This document shows positions 11,400 to 22,157 of a DNA stretch of 64,000 nucleotides, one piece after another; the first letter of the stretch is position 1; each line of letters begins with the position of its first letter. Both the position numbers and the translations under genes were made by a program. Source of the DNA: Brachypodium distachyon (lineage: Eukaryota > Streptophyta > Magnoliopsida > Poales > Poaceae); contig NC_016133.3 in the NCBI RefSeq assembly GCF_000005505.3, forward strand, positions 26,328,508 to 26,392,507, in the 5' to 3' direction. The notes under the pieces are model-generated. The model had not been told where the DNA came from, did no database searches, and saw nothing but the letters and a program-made list of their open reading frames with translations.

Positions 11400-12398
11400 C
11401 TAGCGCGGGTCGTTGTTGGGTAGTGGGATTGACTGTAGACGAATACTCGTAGTGCGGAGTGCCTCTTCAGTAATCCCAAGTGTCGCCTCGTTGCGATTAT
11501 CTGCTGACAGGAAGCTTGAGGAGAGATCACGAACCGCATGTGTTCTGTCTTCCTCGGGTAGTTTATGGATACAAGACCCACGATGTGTTCTGCCCAAGGT
11601 GTCGGATGACTCCGGCCGAGCCTTTATGGAAGCTTGAAGTTCCTCCTCTATCTTCTTAAGTTTGTCAGCTTCGAGCTTTTGTTGCTTAACAAACTCTTCT
11701 TTTTCTTTGACCAAGTTGAAGCAGTTCTTGGCCAAGGAGTTCGCATATAATTCCAACTCTGCAGGAGTTGGGTCATCCATGAGAACTCCCGAGTCAAGGG
11801 CTGCTTGAACCCGCGACTTCTCCACTGCTGGATGACTACCTTGCGGATTTACAATCATATCCGCAATCGGAGGAGTTGAGGTTACAGGATTTGTCATGAA
11901 GACTTGGGCGATGGTGCACTCGGGCGCAGGATTGCTACTGTCATGACAACCTTCTTGTTCCAGGCAGTCGCGAGCGTCGCTTGGAACGGGGCTTTCTGCG
12001 TGACAAGGCGAGTAGGCTTCGATCCCGGAGGGAGTCTCGGGGGAGTCTTTCCCTCCGAGTGGCTCCGTCAGATCCGTCAGCGGGATCCTACCTGAAGGTG
12101 AAAGAAGAAGCGTCTTCTTCCGAGTTGGAGCAGTTAGATCTGGTAGTCGAAGGATGCCAGTTCGGTCGGCTCGGAGATGGAACTCCCCGAACACGAGATC
12201 CACGCCAGTATCAAGCGCGTTGAATACCGCGCGGCTGGCGGGAGGGTGAGCGGTAAAGTGAAAGGACCCGAAGGTCATCGACTCCGCCTGAGTCAACGAC
12301 GGGCTTGAAGAATTTGAAACCGCCGAGGTCATGTTTCCAACACACTTCTTTCCCATAGACGGCGCCAATGACGAAGATGTAACTTCGACAATGTCCAT
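11400..12398 (-). pseudogene. Gypsy element 1: N-terminal gag-region ORF
   Basis: A 332-codon minus-strand frame starts MDIVEVTSSSLAP right over the primer-binding site and includes SFHFTAHPPASRAVFNALD and LKKIEEELQASIK. This N-terminal section, rich in Ser, Pro and charged residues with a short coiled-coil stretch, is typical of RIRE2-like gag polyproteins. It runs into the gag core at 11354 after frame breaks. It is recognised by position and by similarity to known grass retrotransposon leaders, not by a catalytic motif. Confidence 0.65.
12350..12367 (-). promoter_or_regulatory. Primer-binding site of Gypsy element 1
   Basis: On the minus strand TGGCGCCGTCTATGGG starts one base after the LTR end CA. 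This is the usual primer-binding position, and the TGGCGCCGTCT form is common in RIRE2-like elements. Confidence 0.7.
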
Positions 12399-12700
12399 AT
12401 TGATGGACTTGTATCAAGGAAAGAGGAGTGTGTGTTGGCGAACTCGTCGGCTAATAAGGACATGGGGGACACGATTTACCCTGGTTCAGGGCCCTCGATG
12501 AGGTAATACCCCTACGTCCTGCTTGTCGGATCTGTATTGATGAGTCCATTACAATGGGGTGCCGCAGAGTCTAGATGCATCGAGTCGTCGAGTGTGTCTA
12601 GGCAACTTGTATCTAAGTTGGGGTTGTCTCCTTAGCTCCTCCTCCTGGTCCTTTATATATGTAGGAACTCAGGTCTTAGGTAGAGTCCAAGTCGGTTACA
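12370..12700 (-). repeat. 5' LTR of Gypsy element 1 (331 bp)
   Basis: On the minus strand the LTR starts TGTAACCGACTTGG at 12700 and ends CGTCA at 12370, directly before the primer-binding site. A TATA box (ATATATAAAG on the minus strand, 12651-12660) sits near its start. The right flank at 12701 continues into plus-strand Gypsy coding sequence (YNEEIYANKEATGR), so element 1 seems to have inserted in element 2. If so, ATGAG (12701-12705) is the expected 5-bp target duplication. Confidence 0.8.
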
Positions 12701-12714
12701 ATGAGGAGATATAC

Positions 12715-12916
12715 GCTAATAAGGAGGCCACCGGAAGAATCGCCAAATGGGCAACGGAATTGGCCCTTTCTCGGTGGAACTCACAGCGAGAACGTCCATA
12801 AAATCCCAAGTCTTTGGTAATAAGGAGGCCACCGGAAGAATCGCCAAATGGGCAACGGAATTGGCCCCTTTCTCGTTGGAACTCACAGCAAGAACGTCCA
12901 TAAAATCCCAAGTCCT
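12715..12916 (+). repeat. Tandem duplication of about 104 bp in Gypsy element 2
   Basis: The sequence from AATAAGGAGGCCACCGG to ATAAAATCCCAAGTC occurs at 12718-12813 and again at 12820-12916 with only a few differences. It encodes the NKEATGRIAKWATEL bridge before RNase H. The first copy has lost one base in a CCTTTC run, which shifts the frame. Confidence 0.9.
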
Positions 12917-13480
12917 GGCTGACTTTGTGGCCGAGTGGCACGCTCCACTAGCCCCGCCCGAAGAAATCACTTCCAAGACCGAGCCCCCTGAACCACATAG
13001 GATAATGAGGTTTGATGTCTCCAAGCGCCTCGACGGTGCGGGGGCTGGAGTCGTGCTCATCAGCCCCGAAGGCAAAATTTTGGAGTATGCCGCCCACCTT
13101 GACTTTGATGCCACCAACAACATGGCAGAATATGAGGCGCTCCTTCTCGGACTTCGACTGGCCAAGGCCATGGGAGTTCGACGCCTTCTCATCCAAGGAG
13201 ACTCCCAACTGTTGATAAACCAAATGGACAAGTCATATCAATTCCTTGATGAAAGGATGAAAAAGTATATCGAAGAAGTTCACAAGATAGAACGGTATTT
13301 CCTGGGCATGGAGGCGCGACGCATTCCACGGGGAGAAAATCACCTGGCCGACAGGTTAGTCCGAACGGCCGGTTCCAAAGAACCGCTGCCACCCGGTGCA
13401 TTCTTCGAAGTAATTCGCGCCCCATCCATAAAGGAAGAAGCCGACGCCCTTGATGAAGCTTCAAAGACCAGGTGGATGAA
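12747..13480 (+). pseudogene. Gypsy element 2: RNase H domain
   Basis: The plus-strand frame reads ELTARTSIKSQVLADFVAEW, then RFDVSKRLDGAGAGVVL (first Asp), NNMAEYEALLLGLRLAK (Glu), LIQGDSQLLINQ (second Asp) and PRGENHLADRLVR (last Asp). All four acidic positions expected of a retroviral-type RNase H are present. The frame then shifts near 13480 into the integrase frame (13472-14251). The part upstream of 12715 is missing because element 1 abuts it. Confidence 0.85.
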
Positions 13481-14680
13481 GAAGCGGAAGGCCCGAGCAC
13501 CAAAACTCTACTCGCAAAAGCCAAGATGTTTGTCCTCCTCAATGGCATCCTATACAAGAAAGGAGCGGCCGCGTTACTTAAGTGCATAACTCCTGACCGG
13601 GGAGCCGAGCTCCTCCTAGAAATCCATTCAGGAATATGCGGCCACCATCTTGCGTCAAGAACCACCGCGGCAAAAGCCTTGCGTCAGGGATTCTATTGGC
13701 CTACCATGCTGCAGAACGCAATCACCATATTGCAGAAATGCGAAGCTTGCCAAAAAATGGCTAAGTCAATCCATGCGCCCGTGACTTCCTTGAAGAATAT
13801 CCCAATGACATGGCCATTTGCACGCTGGAGAATGGACCTTCTCGGGCCTTTCCCCGCATGCAAGTGGGGCTGCAAGTACCTCGTGGTGACGATTGATTAC
13901 TTCTCCAAATGGATAGAAGCAGCGCCGCTTGGCAAGATCACGTCACAGGTTGTTCAGAATTTTTTTTGTGAAAACATCATATGCCGATATGGCGTCCCAC
14001 GAGAGCTAACCGTGGACAACGGTAAACAGTTCGACTGTGCGGAATTCATCAAATTCTGTGAATGCCTTGAGATCAAGCTGCACTTCACATCCGTAGCTTA
14101 CCCCAAGAGCAAAAGGGCAAATGGACTAATTCTCCAAGGACTCCGCCAAAGGATAGAGCACACCGTTAGCAAAGCAAGAGGAGCATGGGGAGATGAACTC
14201 GCTAGCATGATTTGGGGCATACGCACCTCCGTAAGCCGTTCCACGGGCTGAACACCATTCTCTTTGGTGTTTGGTGCCGAAGCAGTTCTTCCTGCCGAGG
14301 TTGAGTTCCGTTCACCGCAGGTCGAAAGGCTCCAAAAAGCCACACCACTTGTCTTCATAAAAAATGAAGAGCATCACAAGACGGCCATCGATCTTGTGGA
14401 AGAAGTTCGTGACAAAGCCCTCATGAGGCACGCCGTTTACGAGCAAAGAGCCGCAAGCTTCTACAACACAAGGGTGCGGGAACGAGCCTTCTCCCAAGGA
14501 GATCTCGTGCTAAAAAAGAACGTCGACCCAAAACTCCAGCGCAAACTCGACCCTAAATGGGAAGGACCATACCGCATCGCCGCAGTATTGGGAAATGGTG
14601 TATACCACCTCGAAAATATGGAAGGGCAAAACCTTGTCCATACCTGGAACGGCAACAAACTCCAGCGTTTCTACGCCTAA
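13472..14680 (+). pseudogene. Gypsy element 2: integrase
   Basis: The integrase zinc-binding residues are visible as HSGICGHHLA followed by CEACQKM. The core gives WRMDLLGPFPA (first catalytic Asp) and LTVDNGKQFDC (second Asp). The third motif, normally HPQSNGQAERANG in this family, reads YPKSKRANGLILQGL, so about four residues including the catalytic Glu are deleted in frame. A TGA at 14249-14251 splits the C-terminal part, which resumes TPFSLVFGAEAVLPAE and ends LDPKWEGPYRIAAVLGNG and GNKLQRFYA before TAA at 14678-14680. The enzyme would be catalytically dead even without the stop. Confidence 0.85.
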
Positions 14681-15773
14681 GGAGGAACTTCAAGGGCAAT
14701 CCTTGCCGCTCCCAAAAGGAGACTATCAACGCCCAACCGGCCTTTTCCCTACGAAACTTCGAGGGATCGTAAGCGCCAACGAGGCCACGTCTACACAAGG
14801 CTTGTAAGTGCCCATCACGCCATACCTTAAGACAAGAAAGTAAGGATCAATAAAGCAAATCTTTGAGGAAAAATTAAGAGTGACACGAGACACTCACAAG
14901 ACTCATCATCGTAAAAGAGCCGCTGCCCCTATGCCGCTCACCAAGGAATGCGGAAAGGCCTCCGTTGGCCTGAGCGTCCTCTAAAAATGTCCACGGACAT
15001 AGGTCGCTACTAGCGACTCGTTCCTTGGTGGATCCTAGCGTGCCTAGATGCCATCCACCAAGTAGAACCAAGTCCCCCGAGGGCCGGAAGCTCCTTAAAA
15101 CGCATTTAAGGGGAACCGTAAATAAGCGAGTTATGCATGAGCTTACTTACCTCGGAGAACCATGCTACCCGTATGCGAGACGTCGCGCACAGGCCTGCAT
15201 GATAGTAACCGGGTTAAGTCTCCATAATAATCGTGGGAAAGCATAGCTTCTTGAAGTCCGAAGAGGGAAAATTCCGCATGAAATTTCCCGAACGGTAGGT
15301 CAAAGTTTCCGGATCAATACCGGCATATCGATAGCGACCCTCACAAGGGTACTAGGACCCATGGCTCATAACCATGGCCTAGGCGCCGAAGCCAAGTCGT
15401 ATCCCAACGGCGATAGCAATGGATAACACAAAAGTGTAATCATAGCGAACGATCGCGAGCTGTATAAACTGAGGAAATATAGTACTTCACAAGAAGGAAA
15501 TATAGTACTCCAAGAAACACATGTTGAGCCATGTTAATATTTCAGATAATGTCGACTACATGGTGAAACATGGGAAATACATGCTGAGCTAAGTTAACAT
15601 TTCCGATAATGTTGACTACATAGTGAAGCATGAAACACAACAAAAAAGTTGTCTTACAACCTCTACGACCAAAAGCCTAAACATGCTAACCATGAGGCTA
15701 AGTCGAGTGGGGATATGCAACATCGCATAAGTAAGCAGCTGAGGAACGTCACCACCTCCAAGGGCGACGAGGC
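14681..15773. other. Spacer between pol and the antisense ORF of element 2
   Basis: About 1.1 kb without a supported ORF. It begins directly after the integrase stop with pyrimidine-rich text typical of Tat-type 3' regions. A short internal similarity is visible near 15470-15630, where two stretches share ACATG-TGAGC-A-GTTAA-ATTTC and A-AATGT-GACTACAT-GTGAA. No other gene or element is recognised. Confidence 0.6.
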
Positions 15774-18452
15774 TCACGCCTCACCGTCACCCTCCTGAAG
15801 AGCAGGCTCCAGGCTACGCACGAAGCGTCGAGCCTGAGCGCGAAGAGGAGCACCCTGGTCCGCCAGAAACTTCTTTGCGCCAGGAGGCATCTCACCCTCG
15901 AGTCCGCTCATCCCGGCACAGCCGTCCAAGACTGCCGAACCGCCGACGAAACAAGTCGAGCACCCGTACTCATGAGGCACATCCTCACAGTAGGCTCGAT
16001 GAGCTCCACCTGGGAAGTAAGCACCCTGCTCACCTCATCCACCGTACAACACGGAGGAATATCCGGCTGGGAAACACTCCTCAAGCAAATCATCGTCTCC
16101 CGAATCTCGGTGGCCTGAGCAAGTAAAAGCGAGACCACCTCGGGGTGACGATCTGGAGGAGGGCGAGCACGAGGAGCAAGCATCTGGCCGTCCCCCGCTG
16201 CCGCCAACTCCACCTTGAGGGAAGCAGCCTCCGCACGGGCGTGCTCCCTATCAAGGTTGGCCACCACCAATTCCTCCTCAACTCGACGGGTCCTCGCGAT
16301 CTCGTTCTTCTGGCGCTCCTCAGCAAGTCGAGCCCTGGTCTCCACCGCCGCAAGCTCCACCGAAATATGGGAAAGCTCAGCCTCCACGGCCTCGCGCCGC
16401 ACCCTCTTCGAAGCCACCTCGCTCAAGACAAGGGTAGACTTGGACATCTCCACGTCCAAAGCAGCAGAAAGCGGCCCCACCTGAGTCTTTAGGGCAGGAA
16501 GGGCACCCATGGCCTCGACTAAACCCCTCACCTACAAAGAAGATGGAGTTAGCACAAAGCAAACCCGAAGGACCAAGAGAGACATGTCATGGATGCTCAC
16601 CAGCTCCAATGTCACGAGAGGGTCTCTTGCTCCATCCTCGGTCATCAGAAGTGCTCCGTCCCTCGCTTGAGTCGGGGGCTCACCCTCAAGAACCCCGGGC
16701 TCCGCGACCCTCGCACCTGAAAACAAACCAAGGAGATCATGTCAAAATCTTCAGAAAAAGAACGACATGACCAAATTGAAGGGCACTCACCCGAGGTAGG
16801 AGCATCCTCCTCGGGACGCTCGCGACCAATGGAGAACACCTGGACGCCCGCACCGCTGGCTCCGGTCGACAACTCCACCATTGAGTTGCTCTGAAGCCGA
16901 AGCCCCGTCTCGCGAGTGAAAGCCTCAACCTCGTGGCTTGAAGGAGGAAGAACTTGCTCAAGTCCAATCTTCCCCTTCATGTGCAGATCCAAGGTCACTC
17001 TCAGGGGGGACCTCGACTCAACCACGACGGGATCCGTCGAATCTGACGGGGCATTGTCAAGAGAAGGAGAAGGAGTCGGGGGAGCTTTCCTCTTGCATCC
17101 ACTCAACGGACGAGGCACCTTGGGGACCAGCGCGACAGGCACCACCAGGCCCAACACCGCCGTTCCTGCCTTCACCTTCCCGCAAGAGTCCCGCAACTTG
17201 GACCCCACCGCCAACATCGACGACGTCGCCAAGAGGGAGTAGCGATCGCCCACTCGGAGAAGGCGACCAAGCTTCGGGTCCTGTCGCATCGGCACCATCT
17301 TTCCGAAGCACTTCACGATGATGTTGTGGCATCCCCCACCACTGATCTTGGTCTCATAGTCGCGATGCTCCAGCCCGCCGTACGGACCTATCAGCTGCGC
17401 GGCCCACAACGCCGCCCTCTTCTCGGAAAACGTCGCTGAAAAAAGACAAGCCAAAATTGTTAAGTACCTCCGCAAGGGAAAAACAATTGAAGTGCAAAGG
17501 GAAGAGGAGTGGCACTCACGAGCGGTGACAAGCTATGGAGGACGGAAAGATCGAGGGATCCCCATCTCGGACCTCGGACGACTCCTCATCATAAAGAGCC
17601 CCGCCATCACCATCTCCTCCATGAGGTCATGAAAGCTCCTCTCGGCGGACACCTCCTTGATCTTGGCCACCTTCCAGAGGTCGGCCGACCGAGGCTCGCC
17701 AGGGTAAGGCACCTCCCTGAGGCCTCCTGCCCCAGAGTGCCGATGAAGATCACCCGTGTGTCGAAGACGGGCCCTCGAGGCCCGAAGGAGAAACCACTAG
17801 GACTCCCACTTGACAAACAACTTCCTCACCTCCGTACTCTTCCCTGGCATGAGTAGGAAGTCGTCCCCAAAGCCGGAACAAAGCCATCCGGAGTGAGCAA
17901 CTCCCTCACCTCCACAGTGAAGTAGAACAGCAGAAGCTTCATCGAAGGCTCCTCGTGAAGCGCCGTCTCACACAGCCACTTGAAGATGTTCAACCTCACG
18001 ATCGTCGATGGGTGAAGCTAGGCCAACTCGATGCCGTATGTCTCTAGGAACTCCATCAAGAAGGCGTGAACGGGCACACACAAGCCGGCATGAAACCAAA
18101 CCGAGAATGCCACGATGCATCCCGGACGCCGCCGCTGGTCAAGCCTAACCTCCTCGCTATCGGGCAAGATACCGTCCCCCTTGGGAAAGTATCCCGCCTC
18201 CTCCAGCTGGGCGAGATCCTCGGGGCTCATCGAAGAAGGAAGGAGGTAGTCATGTGCCCAACCTCCGCCATCCAACGGCGCCGTCGGAACTGGGGGAGGA
18301 CCGCCACGAGGACGGAAAGAGACCTTCTTCTTCCGCGACGGACGGTTTGCTGCAAGATACGCCGTGGACCCCTTGGAAGACCCCCCCGATGGCTCACCCG
18401 CCGGATGCTCGACATCAAGTCCCGCCATCTCACCTGCAAAAAGATCCGCCAA
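15774..18452 (-). pseudogene. Antisense ORF (aORF) of Gypsy element 2
   Basis: A series of minus-strand frames lies opposite to pol. The first (18452-18018) starts MADLFAGEMAGLDVEHPAGE, has a basic SRKKKVSFRPRGG patch, and ends with VHAFLMEFLETYGIELA and a TAG. The same frame continues beyond the stop as LHPSTIVRLNIFKWLCETAL. This hydrophobic pattern is typical of the grass plant-transposon proteins found antisense in Tat/Grande elements. A middle part (17475-16645) is Pro/Ser-rich. A later part (16531-15908) is a long Glu/Ala/Arg-rich coiled coil. Boundaries between frames may be introns as well as damage. Function is unknown. Confidence 0.65.
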
Positions 18453-19440
18453 GAATTAGCAAAGTGTGGTAAAATTGCGAAAGGAATGAACAAAGCAAAG
18501 GAAACAAGCTCCTTGGGCCGGAGCCCCCAGCCCGCGTCGCTGCAGCAAGAAAAAGAAAGAGAGGCTGAAGCTCCTAGGGCCGCCGGCCCACTCACTCTTC
18601 GGCCCATCTGCGCGAAAAAAGGGAGGTCGAAGCTCCTAAGGCCACCGGCCCTCTCGCTCTTCGGGCCAACTGAAGGAGGGAAGACAGGGCGGACCGCCGC
18701 TTGTGCCCTCCAAGCGTTCGACGAAATCGCCACGCCCCCGCGCATGCCTTGCTTACGCCGTGCCATACCTGCGTCCGCGCCCGCGCTCGCACGCATGCCG
18801 TAACCGCGTCCGTGCCGCGCCGTGCCTGCCCCGCGTCACGCCCCGCCGCGTCCACGCCGTGCTGTGCTCGCGCCGCGCCGTGGTCCTGCCTTGCCGCGCC
18901 ACGGTCACGCCCCGGCCGCGCCCACGCTCGCACCGCGTCGTGCCGTGCTCACGCCCGCGCCCTGCTCGAGCCCTCGCCACGCCGGGTCACACCGAGGGCT
19001 CACCCACATGAGATGTGCCCGCGTCCATGCCAAGCCGTGCCCACGCCTACGCCAAGCCGCGACGCCCCGAGGGCGTTCGACCGTATGCCCGCGAGGCTCA
19101 CCGGTTCTAAAAAGCATCAAAACGGACGCCCCGAAGCTCCCTTCACCGTCGCACGAGCAAGAAGGGCGTGACCGATGGCGAGGATCTCCCGGAAGGACTT
19201 GTAGGCACGACCAACACCTCGCTCCAAGCGGTCTCGGGCGTGCTCCACGTCCCCACGAAGGCTCGATGATGAGAAGCTTCCGCGGCGGTTCCTCTATGAC
19301 CAACACGACCTCCCTCGTTGCTAAGGAGCAGCTAACGCCCCTGCAGAGCTCCCTACTACACCAAGCTCTCGAAGGAATGCCGGATGCCGCCGAGCGCGTC
19401 TGCGGCACCGGGCAAGCCAAACGAGTATGGTGTGAAGCTC
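18453..19440 (-). other. GC-rich leader region of the element-2 antisense ORF
   Basis: Between the aORF start and its TATA box lies about 1 kb. The part at about 18690-19060 is a low-complexity run of CGCCGTGC/CGCGCC-like words. It gives long spurious Ala/Arg/Pro ORFs on both strands, none with a recognisable domain. I see no supported gene here. It may be an untranslated leader of the antisense transcript, possibly with introns. Confidence 0.5.
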
Positions 19441-19460
19441 CAAGGGAGCTGGGATCCCCA

Positions 19461-19467
19461 TTTTATA
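19461..19467 (-). promoter_or_regulatory. TATA box for the element-2 antisense transcript
   Basis: On the minus strand GGCCTATAAAATGGGG sits upstream of the antisense ORF, with a GC-rich leader downstream. Its position, pointing away from the LTR and towards pol, fits an internal antisense promoter. Confidence 0.5.
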
Positions 19468-19979
19468 GGCCACTGGAGCCCCTAAGTGTCCGGGCCGGAC
19501 CAATGGTGCGGCAACACCTCGTCGTCCTTCTCACCAAGGAACAAGACAAGAAGAGGGAGGAAATGGCCAAGGGGAGCATCCCCTTTTCCCAAAAGGAGTC
19601 CGGCCTGGCCAAGGGAGGTCGCCCCCTGTGCGGGCTCCGCGTCCCGCCATCGCCGGCGTCAGCCCCGGTAACGACCTCACCCTACAAAAGCTAAGGACGA
19701 GGACCGTTAGGTCCCCTTCTCGTACGAAGGAAGAAGACGGCCACCGGCCATCCGATCTAGGGTGCCCGGCCACCCGCAGTCGTCTGATCATCCCCACTTA
19801 ACCCGAACTAGTATCGGGCCCAACTGGGCCACGGCCCAGTAGTGGCCCAAGAAGCCGGCCTGCATAAAAAAACAACAACTGAGAAACGCCCCCGGAGGCG
19901 GCCCAGCTTGCGGCCCCGCTCGTGCTCGCACACGCGCAAGGCCGGCCCAGCTTGCCCACGCGGCCGGCTGGGTTCAAGG

Positions 19980-20265
19980 AGATTTGCAAAAAAAGCCCAG
20001 GATTTTGGGAAAACTGCCAATAAGACCTCGAAAATTTCGAGGAGGCCCACAGGGCCCCTGTTTTTTGCAAAAAAGTCCTCTGGGACACCGGATTTCTCGT
20101 AGAGAGGCCCCTAGGGTCCCGGTTTTTGCTAAAATACCCCCCGAAACTCGATTTCTCGCAGAGAAAATCACCGTAGGCATGGAATTTCCCCGAGACACCT
20201 CCAAGGCTCCTGTTCTTCGCAGGAAAACTGCCAAGTACCTCTGTTTCTCATCAAGAGTTTCGCAT
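19980..20265. repeat. Degenerate short tandem repeats before the element-2 3' LTR
   Basis: Similar phrases recur roughly every 60-75 bp: GGATTTTGGGAAAACTGCCA, CCTGTTTTTTGCAAAAAAG, CGGTTTTTGCTAAAAT and CCTGTTCTTCGCAGGAAAACTGCC, alternating with GATTTCTCG-AGAGA. No ORF is supported. Confidence 0.5.
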
Positions 20266-20300
20266 TGAAGGTTGACCCGAAGGCATTCTCAATGTCTGCC

Positions 20301-20315
20301 GCTCAATGGGGCTAC
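20301..20315 (+). promoter_or_regulatory. Polypurine tract of Gypsy element 2
   Basis: GCTCAATGGGGCTAC directly precedes TGTTGTAG. This matches the G-rich tract plus CTAC that precedes the 3' LTR in many RIRE2/Tat-like elements. Confidence 0.6.
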
Positions 20316-21026
20316 TGTTGTAGTAAAATAAAACCCTTATATGGGTCGGGCCGTAAATCCTACGTGGCGACGACTAAGTCAACATTTCCCAAGCGTGAGT
20401 CAAGATGCCCACGTGGCACAGTCAATGGTACGTGGCAAAGGAAGACAAGTCAACAAGTCAAGCCTCTCATGCCATGGTCAAAGGGTGAAATGAGCTAGAG
20501 TAGGGGGTAAGAAAGGTGTGGGGATGAGGCTTTTGGTCCATGGTAGACCATGGACCAACCCTCATTTTCTCCCACATGGTGCACACAAAAGCTATGGGCC
20601 AAGGAGCTACTTTTACCATTTTTCTCCCACTTTTCTCTCTCCCTCAAGGGTAGCCATGGTCTTTTGTCATGGACCCCAAGGCTATAAATACCCCCCCATG
20701 GGGGCACGTATCATCACTCACTCTCAACTTGAATAAACTCAGGAGAGAGGGCTAGAGTGCTCCCTCTAAGGTTCGCTCTCGAGAGCTGCTTTCGACTAAA
20801 AGTCGACCGGCCTCGAGGAAGCCTTGTAGGGGACTCTAGTTTCGAGGCTCCGAACTAACCTTAGTTAGCACGGGCTCGAAGGAGAAGGGGTTGGGTTAGA
20901 GTTCTGAGGGTATCCAAACCTCGTTACTTGGAAAGACGCGTTCGGTCCAAGTACGAGGCGGCCCTGACGAATCTCTCGCTAAAGGTGTCTTGGGAAGATC
21001 CGCTCGGTCCAAGCACTTGGCTAACA
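20316..21026 (+). repeat. 3' LTR of Gypsy element 2
   Basis: It begins TGTTGTAGTAAAATAAAAC after the polypurine tract, has a TATA box (TATAAATA, 20683-20690) and probably ends near CTAACA at 21026. The right end is uncertain because the matching 5' LTR is outside the window. The stretch 21027-21049 between this end and the next LTR is unassigned. The orientation agrees with the plus-strand pol of element 2. Confidence 0.65.
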
Positions 21027-21049
21027 ACCCCCTCGAAGCCTTTCCTAAC

Positions 21050-22048
21050 TATCGCACCAGTGGCACCCGAGGTACCACCGCTGCGCGACGCGCGGGCCCC
21101 GTTCCCGGGTTCCCGGGAAGGTCTCATCCCGGGGAGCGTCTATGAGCTCCCCGGCAAGCTACCAGCCCGAAAGGGGCTAGCGGGACTTCGGAGAATATTC
21201 CCGCCTGGGCACCTCCCGGGAAGCTGCTTCCCGGGAGGGGGTTCCCGGGTGCGTTGGACCCGGGTGCTTCCCGGGGTCTACGTGCTGGGATTGGGGGCTC
21301 CCGGGCGCGTGCCCCCGCTTCGGGCGTGGGGCCCAGTGAACAGTGCCACGTGGGCGCGTGTCAGGCATGGGACGCGCGGTCCCACCAAGGCAAGGAGAGG
21401 CGCACGGCTCAGTAAACGAGCCGACCAACGGGTAGTTACCCGTCCGATCCAAGGAACAGTGGTTGTCTAATCCTACCCTAGGGTCTTAGGCCCCTAGCAG
21501 CGGAGGTGGCATCCATGCACGCCACAAGCTCGCCGGGGGGAGTTGCATGCCTCCCCGTTGGACACTTATAGCTCAGGCACCGTGGCACATGTGGCATCCG
21601 CATATGTATAAAAGGAGGACCCATGCCGACGGTAAAAGGGGTTGGTTGTTTTTGGGGTTAGTCAGTTAGTTGGTTCGGACGAAGCTCACTCGACAGACGC
21701 TTAGTGGCTCCAATAGGCAGCTAGCAGAGAGTGGTGACGAGTACCTAACCATTGAGAGAAAGCCCGAGAGCTTGCCCGGCAACTTGTAAATAATTGATCC
21801 GTAATCAATAACAGCTCAGGCAGGCAGGATGTAGGGTTTTACACCTCCGGGTGGCCCAAACCTGGGTAAAAAACGTGCGTGCATCTGTTCTTGGACTAGC
21901 GCGTACCCCTCGCACTTCGTCTCGCCGGCCCCGAAGGGCCTCACCGGCCGTGCCGGCGATCACCGGGTCTCCACCCCAGACGCCCCTACCGAACCTAAAA
22001 GGGGGACGTGGCCGCACGGCCCCGGTGTCGGAGCACCGAGCGACGACA
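21050..22048 (+). repeat. 5' LTR of Gypsy element 3 (about 1 kb)
   Basis: The start is set by comparison with a related LTR at 59865 (TGTCGCACCCGTGGCACCCG). Here it reads TATCGCACCAGTGGCACCCG, so the first dinucleotide is mutated. A TATA box TATAAAA lies at 21607-21613, and the LTR ends CGACGACA two bases before the primer-binding site. Many GGGAAGC/CCCGGG palindromic words occur in the U3-like part. Related LTRs are present at about 58970-59864 and 59865-60575. Confidence 0.75.
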
Positions 22049-22050
22049 TC

Positions 22051-22066
22051 TGGCGCACCAGGTAGG
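22051..22066 (+). promoter_or_regulatory. Primer-binding site of Gypsy element 3
   Basis: TGGCGCACCAGGTAGG begins two bases after the LTR terminal CA, the expected position for priming by a tRNA 3' end (complement of CCA). TGGCGC-type sites are widespread in grass Gypsy elements. Confidence 0.7.
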
Positions 22067-22157
22067 GGGCGCGGGAGTGGACAACGCCGGAGATCGCTGG
22101 CAGCAGAGTTTCCATCGGCGTCGGCTTCACTCTTATTCACTGACGAGTCTAGTCACC

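Noticed and set aside
18701..19694. Plus-strand ORFs of up to 290 codons, rich in Arg, Pro and Ala
   Set aside because: Low-complexity GC-rich DNA yields open frames on both strands here. No motif is seen, and the better explanation is the leader of the antisense ORF.
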